A DNA stretch of 8,313 nucleotides from a bacterium (GTDB lineage: Bacteria; Cyanobacteriota; Vampirovibrionia; Gastranaerophilales; Gastranaerophilaceae): NCBI GenBank assembly GCA_017444705.1, contig JAFSWA010000099.1, positions 1 to 8,313 on the forward strand, in the 5' to 3' direction. The stretch's first letter is position 1, and every line of letters begins with the position of its first letter. Positions 5,358 through 8,313 of the stretch are shown one piece after another. The notes under the pieces were generated by a model. It saw only the letters and a list, made by a program, of their open reading frames with translations, was not told the DNA's origin and made no database searches. The position numbers were made by a program, and so were the translations under genes.

Positions 5358-7151
5358 ATGATAAGTTCAATTAAACCATTACAACAAAATATAAGTTTTA
5401 AAGAGCAAAAGCAGCCCTCAGCAGTCCAAAATACTCAACTATCAACTGCGACAACGTCTGTATTGCCGTTGACATCACAGCATGTTCCTACGCTAATTGC
5501 ACAATTTACAAAAAATTATGATATAAATTCTCAAAAGTCGAATATTGTTGTTCCTGAGAAAAAAAATGTTGAGAAGGTTGAAGAGAAAAAATTTGAGAGA
5601 ACAGCATATAAAAACAATTTAAGACAAATGTTTCAAAACAATGAAGCTGTTATAATGGGCGTAGTACCAAGATTAATGGGAGCAAAAGATACAAACGGAG
5701 ATGACTTTATTTCATCAAATGAAGTTAAGGGTAATTTTATTAATTCTGTTGAAAAACTTGATAAAATAAAAGCTTTGGGAATAAACACATTACATGTACT
5801 TCCGATAAATCCTCCCGGCAAAAAGCATGCATACGGGACGGCAGGTTCTTTATATGCACCTATGGATTTCTTGCAAATTGATCCGGAATTGAAAGATCCA
5901 AAGGATCCAAGAAGTGTTGATGAACAGTTCAAATATTTTATTGATGAGGCACATAAAAGGGGAATGAAAGTAATGCTTGATCTTCCGAGTTGTGCGTCGT
6001 TGGATTTATTTGAAAAACATAAAGAATTAATGGCATTGGAAAGAAGCGACTTATCAAAAACTCCTCAGGGTTGGAGTGATATCAGAATGTTGGGTCCGTG
6101 GAAAGATGAAACAAAAAGAGAATTAAACGACAAGTTAATCACAATGCATAAACAATATATTGATAAGTTTCAAGCTCTTGGAATTGACGGAATAAGAGCA
6201 GACGTATCAAGAACAAAACCAACTGAATTTTGGGATATAATTATTCCTTATTCAAGGAAAAAAGACCCGCAATTTGCTTGGTTAGCAGAAACTTATGTAT
6301 ATGAAGATGCTTCACCGCAGCTAAACATGATGCATGACAGACCGATAGATGCTCTGAGAGCCGGTTTTGACAGCTATTACGGTCAATATCATATTTTTCA
6401 TGAATGGACAAAAGCAAAAGATTTAACAAATTATGTTATTGAAAATCTTGAAATGTCAAAAGGTTTGGATAAAGGTAAATCTTTAATTGGGTCATTTGGC
6501 ACACATGATGATGAGTCGCTGATGTTCAGCGGGGGTGCTGATTTTCAAAGGCTTGTAACAGGATTGGAAGCTACATTGCCGATGATGAACCCATACTTTG
6601 TTCATGGTTTTGAGTCAGGAGATACATACCTTTATAATTATGAAAATAATATATTAAAACCTGAAAATAAAAACGAATCCGCAACTGACATGCAATTGTT
6701 AAAGGTTCATCACGGGAAACTTGATATTTTCAATAATTCAAGATGTCCGGGCGGGAAATACCCCGAAATAGGTAATTTCATGACAGCTGCAATGAAGATG
6801 AGAAAAGAACATAATGATATATTAACAAAAGGTTCTTTTATACCTCTTGAAGTTCAAAAAAACCCTAATGACCAAATTATAGCATTTGCAAGACATTATA
6901 ACGGTAAAACACTTTTGGTTGTGGCAAACAGGAATGTTAACAGACGTCAATCCGGTATTATTTCAATCCCTACATTGAGTGAAAATCAACCACTTAAAGG
7001 ACTTTTACCGTCGTATTCGGAGAAAAACAGAGTCGAAGCCCAAAAAGAAGCATTAGCCGTAGATTTGGCACCAAGCAGAATTCAGGTTTACGAAATTGAT
7101 ACTCCGCATATAGAAATTTCGGGAGTTAAAGTTTATAAACAAAACATTTAA
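5358..7151 (+). CDS. GH13 (alpha-amylase superfamily) glycoside hydrolase or glucanotransferase, GlgE-like in motif spacing
   Basis: 597 aa, expected to act on alpha-glucans; exact reaction unknown. Residues 1-80 are a disordered leader with NISFK at 11-15 and a Lys/Glu-rich stretch at 68-80; no signal peptide is visible. The (beta/alpha)8 barrel starts near 97. A calcium-loop-like DTNGDDFISSNE (111-122) precedes KLDKIKALGINTLHVLPI (133-150), the usual first strand. Region I is LDLPSCAS (207-214): D208 is kept but the usual Asn-His is absent. Region II is GIDGIRAD (275-282), with R280 and nucleophile D282. Region III is WLAE (308-311), with acid/base E311. Region IV is GTHDDE (381-386), with H383 and D384. 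Residues about 500-580 form a C-terminal beta domain (IIAFARHYNGKTLLVVANRN). The R-x-D-x3-TKP-x2-FW spacing after region II, then LAE, resembles GH13_3 maltosyltransferases (GlgE) as I remember them. The residue after the nucleophile is V283 rather than the Asn I recall in GlgE, so a phosphate donor is doubtful. Third gene of the operon. Confidence 0.88.
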   Translation: MISSIKPLQQNISFKEQKQPSAVQNTQLSTATTSVLPLTSQHVPTLIAQFTKNYDINSQKSNIVVPEKKNVEKVEEKKFERTAYKNNLRQMFQNNEAVIMGVVPRLMGAKDTNGDDFISSNEVKGNFINSVEKLDKIKALGINTLHVLPINPPGKKHAYGTAGSLYAPMDFLQIDPELKDPKDPRSVDEQFKYFIDEAHKRGMKVMLDLPSCASLDLFEKHKELMALERSDLSKTPQGWSDIRMLGPWKDETKRELNDKLITMHKQYIDKFQALGIDGIRADVSRTKPTEFWDIIIPYSRKKDPQFAWLAETYVYEDASPQLNMMHDRPIDALRAGFDSYYGQYHIFHEWTKAKDLTNYVIENLEMSKGLDKGKSLIGSFGTHDDESLMFSGGADFQRLVTGLEATLPMMNPYFVHGFESGDTYLYNYENNILKPENKNESATDMQLLKVHHGKLDIFNNSRCPGGKYPEIGNFMTAAMKMRKEHNDILTKGSFIPLEVQKNPNDQIIAFARHYNGKTLLVVANRNVNRRQSGIISIPTLSENQPLKGLLPSYSEKNRVEAQKEALAVDLAPSRIQVYEIDTPHIEISGVKVYKQNI

Positions 7152-7257
7152 TGATAATTTTTTATCCCGCACATAATTAGGACATTTATGCTTTGAGTTT
7201 TGCTAATCAGGGCAGAATTGGTGTGTTTTTTAATATTATATAATTTTAAAAATATTT
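7152..7257. other. Convergent intergenic gap with A/T palindromes; no convincing terminator
   Basis: The operon and the leftward DUF3137 gene converge on this 106-bp gap. It contains GATAA-TTTT-TTATC (7153-7166), a weak 5-bp stem, a perfect ATTATATAAT palindrome (7235-7244) and a perfect TAAAAATATTTTTA palindrome (7247-7260) that overlaps the leftward stop codon. None is GC-rich or followed by a clean U-tract. Either termination uses weak A/U hairpins or another mechanism, or it lies elsewhere. Confidence 0.4.
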
Positions 7258-8313
7258 TTATAACCCTGTTTTTTCGTCTAATTTAAAGTATTCAACCATT
7301 TGTAATATTGAGTTTAATTCGTAATAAAATTGTGTTATTATTTTTGAGTCATTGAAAGACTTAAATAAACTTCCAATTTCAAATAAATTCTTATCTGTTG
7401 TAATTGCAACCATAAAATTATCGTCATAAAACGAACATTTAAGTATTTTTGCACCAAAAGAGGTCTGAATATTTTTAAACCTTTCCATAAAGGTCGGAGT
7501 TAAAAGGTATCGGGCTTCTACTTGGTCTGTTGAATACACATCAAAAATTTTTCCAAAATCCGCATCTTCAAGATTTATTTTTTTAAATGTTTCTTTCTGT
7601 TTTTTGTATGCTTTAAACATTATAATCGGAGCACATACGATAAATATTGGCATTATAATTTTGCATATTAAAGGAAATGTAGGGTCCTTCAAACTAAATG
7701 GTAAACCAAATATAAAAAATATTTCCAACATTGAAAAAAATAACAAAGTAAACCAATATTCACTCTGCTTGGTAAAATTTCTTTTTGTTGAAACAATTGT
7801 TCGGTCTTTTACATTCTTATTAATTTTAAATTTAATAAGAACTCCCTGAAAAATTTTTGTTTTTGATTCACTTTTACTGCTATTAGTGTGATTATACATT
7901 TTAGTTTCAGAAATTTCAAAAGGGACGTTTTTATATGTACCTTGAAATTCATCGTCAATATAGCGTATATTGTACGTCAAAAACAAACCGCTGTTACGGA
8001 CGGTTGAATCAGGAATAATACTGCTGCTTTTATCTTTATCATAATCATGTCCGAGCCATCTGATTTTGCTTATTAATTTTATTACATCATACATATTTTG
8101 TTCTTTTATTTTACTCATGAAATTTTTATTGCATTTTGTTTTATAATTTAAGAAAATTAAAATATCCGCAACAATTAATATCGCAATATACAATACAAAA
8201 ATCAAAAAATCCAAATTATAATAAAACAAAAAACCGGTAATAAATAATAAAACAAAAGGTACTGTTTCATAAGTAAGATTCCTTGTAAATAAGGGAATAA
8301 AAAACAATATTAA
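7258..8313 (-). CDS. DUF3137-family membrane protein (5' end beyond window)
   Basis: The minus-strand frame ends with TAA at 7260-7258 and stays open through the right edge (codons TTA, ATA precede TTG 8307). The true start is probably outside; TTG 8307 is only the first possible in-window start and no ribosome-binding site can be judged. Counting from 8307: hydrophobic segments at about 14-30 and 33-53, a soluble part, a second hydrophobic pair at about 184-203 and 212-232, then a C-terminal soluble part. Family hallmarks are VPFEISETKMYNH (128-140), FQGVLIKF (153-160), FGKIFDVYSTDQVEARYLLTPTFMERF (251-277, in parts) and DDNFMVAIT (295-303). DUF3137 has no established function; members are usually integral membrane proteins with an N-terminal hairpin. 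The second hydrophobic pair sits between two halves of the conserved domain, where I expect only a short linker. It is transcribed toward the operon and is probably a separate unit. Confidence 0.85.
   Translation of the reverse strand, partial: LILFFIPLFTRNLTYETVPFVLLFITGFLFYYNLDFLIFVLYIAILIVADILIFLNYKTKCNKNFMSKIKEQNMYDVIKLISKIRWLGHDYDKDKSSSIIPDSTVRNSGLFLTYNIRYIDDEFQGTYKNVPFEISETKMYNHTNSSKSESKTKIFQGVLIKFKINKNVKDRTIVSTKRNFTKQSEYWFTLLFFSMLEIFFIFGLPFSLKDPTFPLICKIIMPIFIVCAPIIMFKAYKKQKETFKKINLEDADFGKIFDVYSTDQVEARYLLTPTFMERFKNIQTSFGAKILKCSFYDDNFMVAITTDKNLFEIGSLFKSFNDSKIITQFYYELNSILQMVEYFKLDEKTGL

Noticed and set aside
5358..5600. Signal peptide on the GH13 enzyme
   Set aside because: The first 80 residues are polar with no hydrophobic core or cleavage-site pattern, so standard Sec export is not supported.
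7153..7166. Possible terminator hairpin just after the GH13 gene (GATAA-TTTT-TTATC)
   Set aside because: The stem is only 5 bp with one G-C pair and is not followed by a U-tract, so it is too weak to call a terminator.
7604..7849. Plus-strand ORF (81 codons) antisense to the DUF3137 gene
   Set aside because: It overlaps a coding region with clear family motifs on the other strand, and its product is a low-complexity Ile/Asn-rich shadow.
8305..8307. TTG 8307 as the real start of the DUF3137 gene
   Set aside because: The frame remains open to the window edge, the first codons are already hydrophobic and no upstream sequence is available for a ribosome-binding site. Treating the gene as 5'-truncated is safer.

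Overview
The window is AT-rich, gene-dense bacterial DNA. The standard code reads through every gene, and start sites carry Shine-Dalgarno sequences. My best guess for the source is a gut non-photosynthetic cyanobacterial relative (Vampirovibrionia/'Melainabacteria', order Gastranaerophilales). This rests on recalled resemblance only: a short [IV]SF tag close to the N-terminus of three of the five proteins, and two large membrane-anchored proteins of unknown function of a kind I associate with that group. No rRNA, tRNA, transposase, integrase, phage gene or CRISPR array is visible.

Layout. (1) 1-1313, minus strand: a gene running off the left edge. Its C-terminal part is a tandem array of near-identical 60-bp (20-residue) leucine-rich-repeat-like units, preceded by a compact domain with a WCTKSW motif. 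(2) 1314-1533: a divergent intergenic region with a 14-bp perfect inverted repeat (arms 1380-1393 and 1448-1461) and a TGATATAAT extended -10 box just ahead of the rightward genes. (3) 1534-7151, plus strand: a tight three-gene operon with gaps of 4 and 19 bp. The first two genes encode membrane proteins of 380 and 885 residues that look like paralogues over a shared membrane module. The third encodes a GH13 (alpha-amylase superfamily) protein with an intact catalytic triad but a non-canonical region I and GlgE-like spacing. (4) 7152-7257: a short convergent gap with A/T palindromes and no convincing terminator. (5) 7258-8313, minus strand: a DUF3137 membrane protein running off the right edge.

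How the genes may work together. The tight spacing, with the second gene's ribosome-binding site inside the first, argues that the two membrane proteins and the glucan-active enzyme are made together. A membrane-associated system that makes or remodels an alpha-glucan is a reasonable hypothesis, but nothing in the sequence proves it. The flanking leftward genes are separate transcription units. The divergent inverted repeat is a candidate operator for the left gene, the operon, or both.
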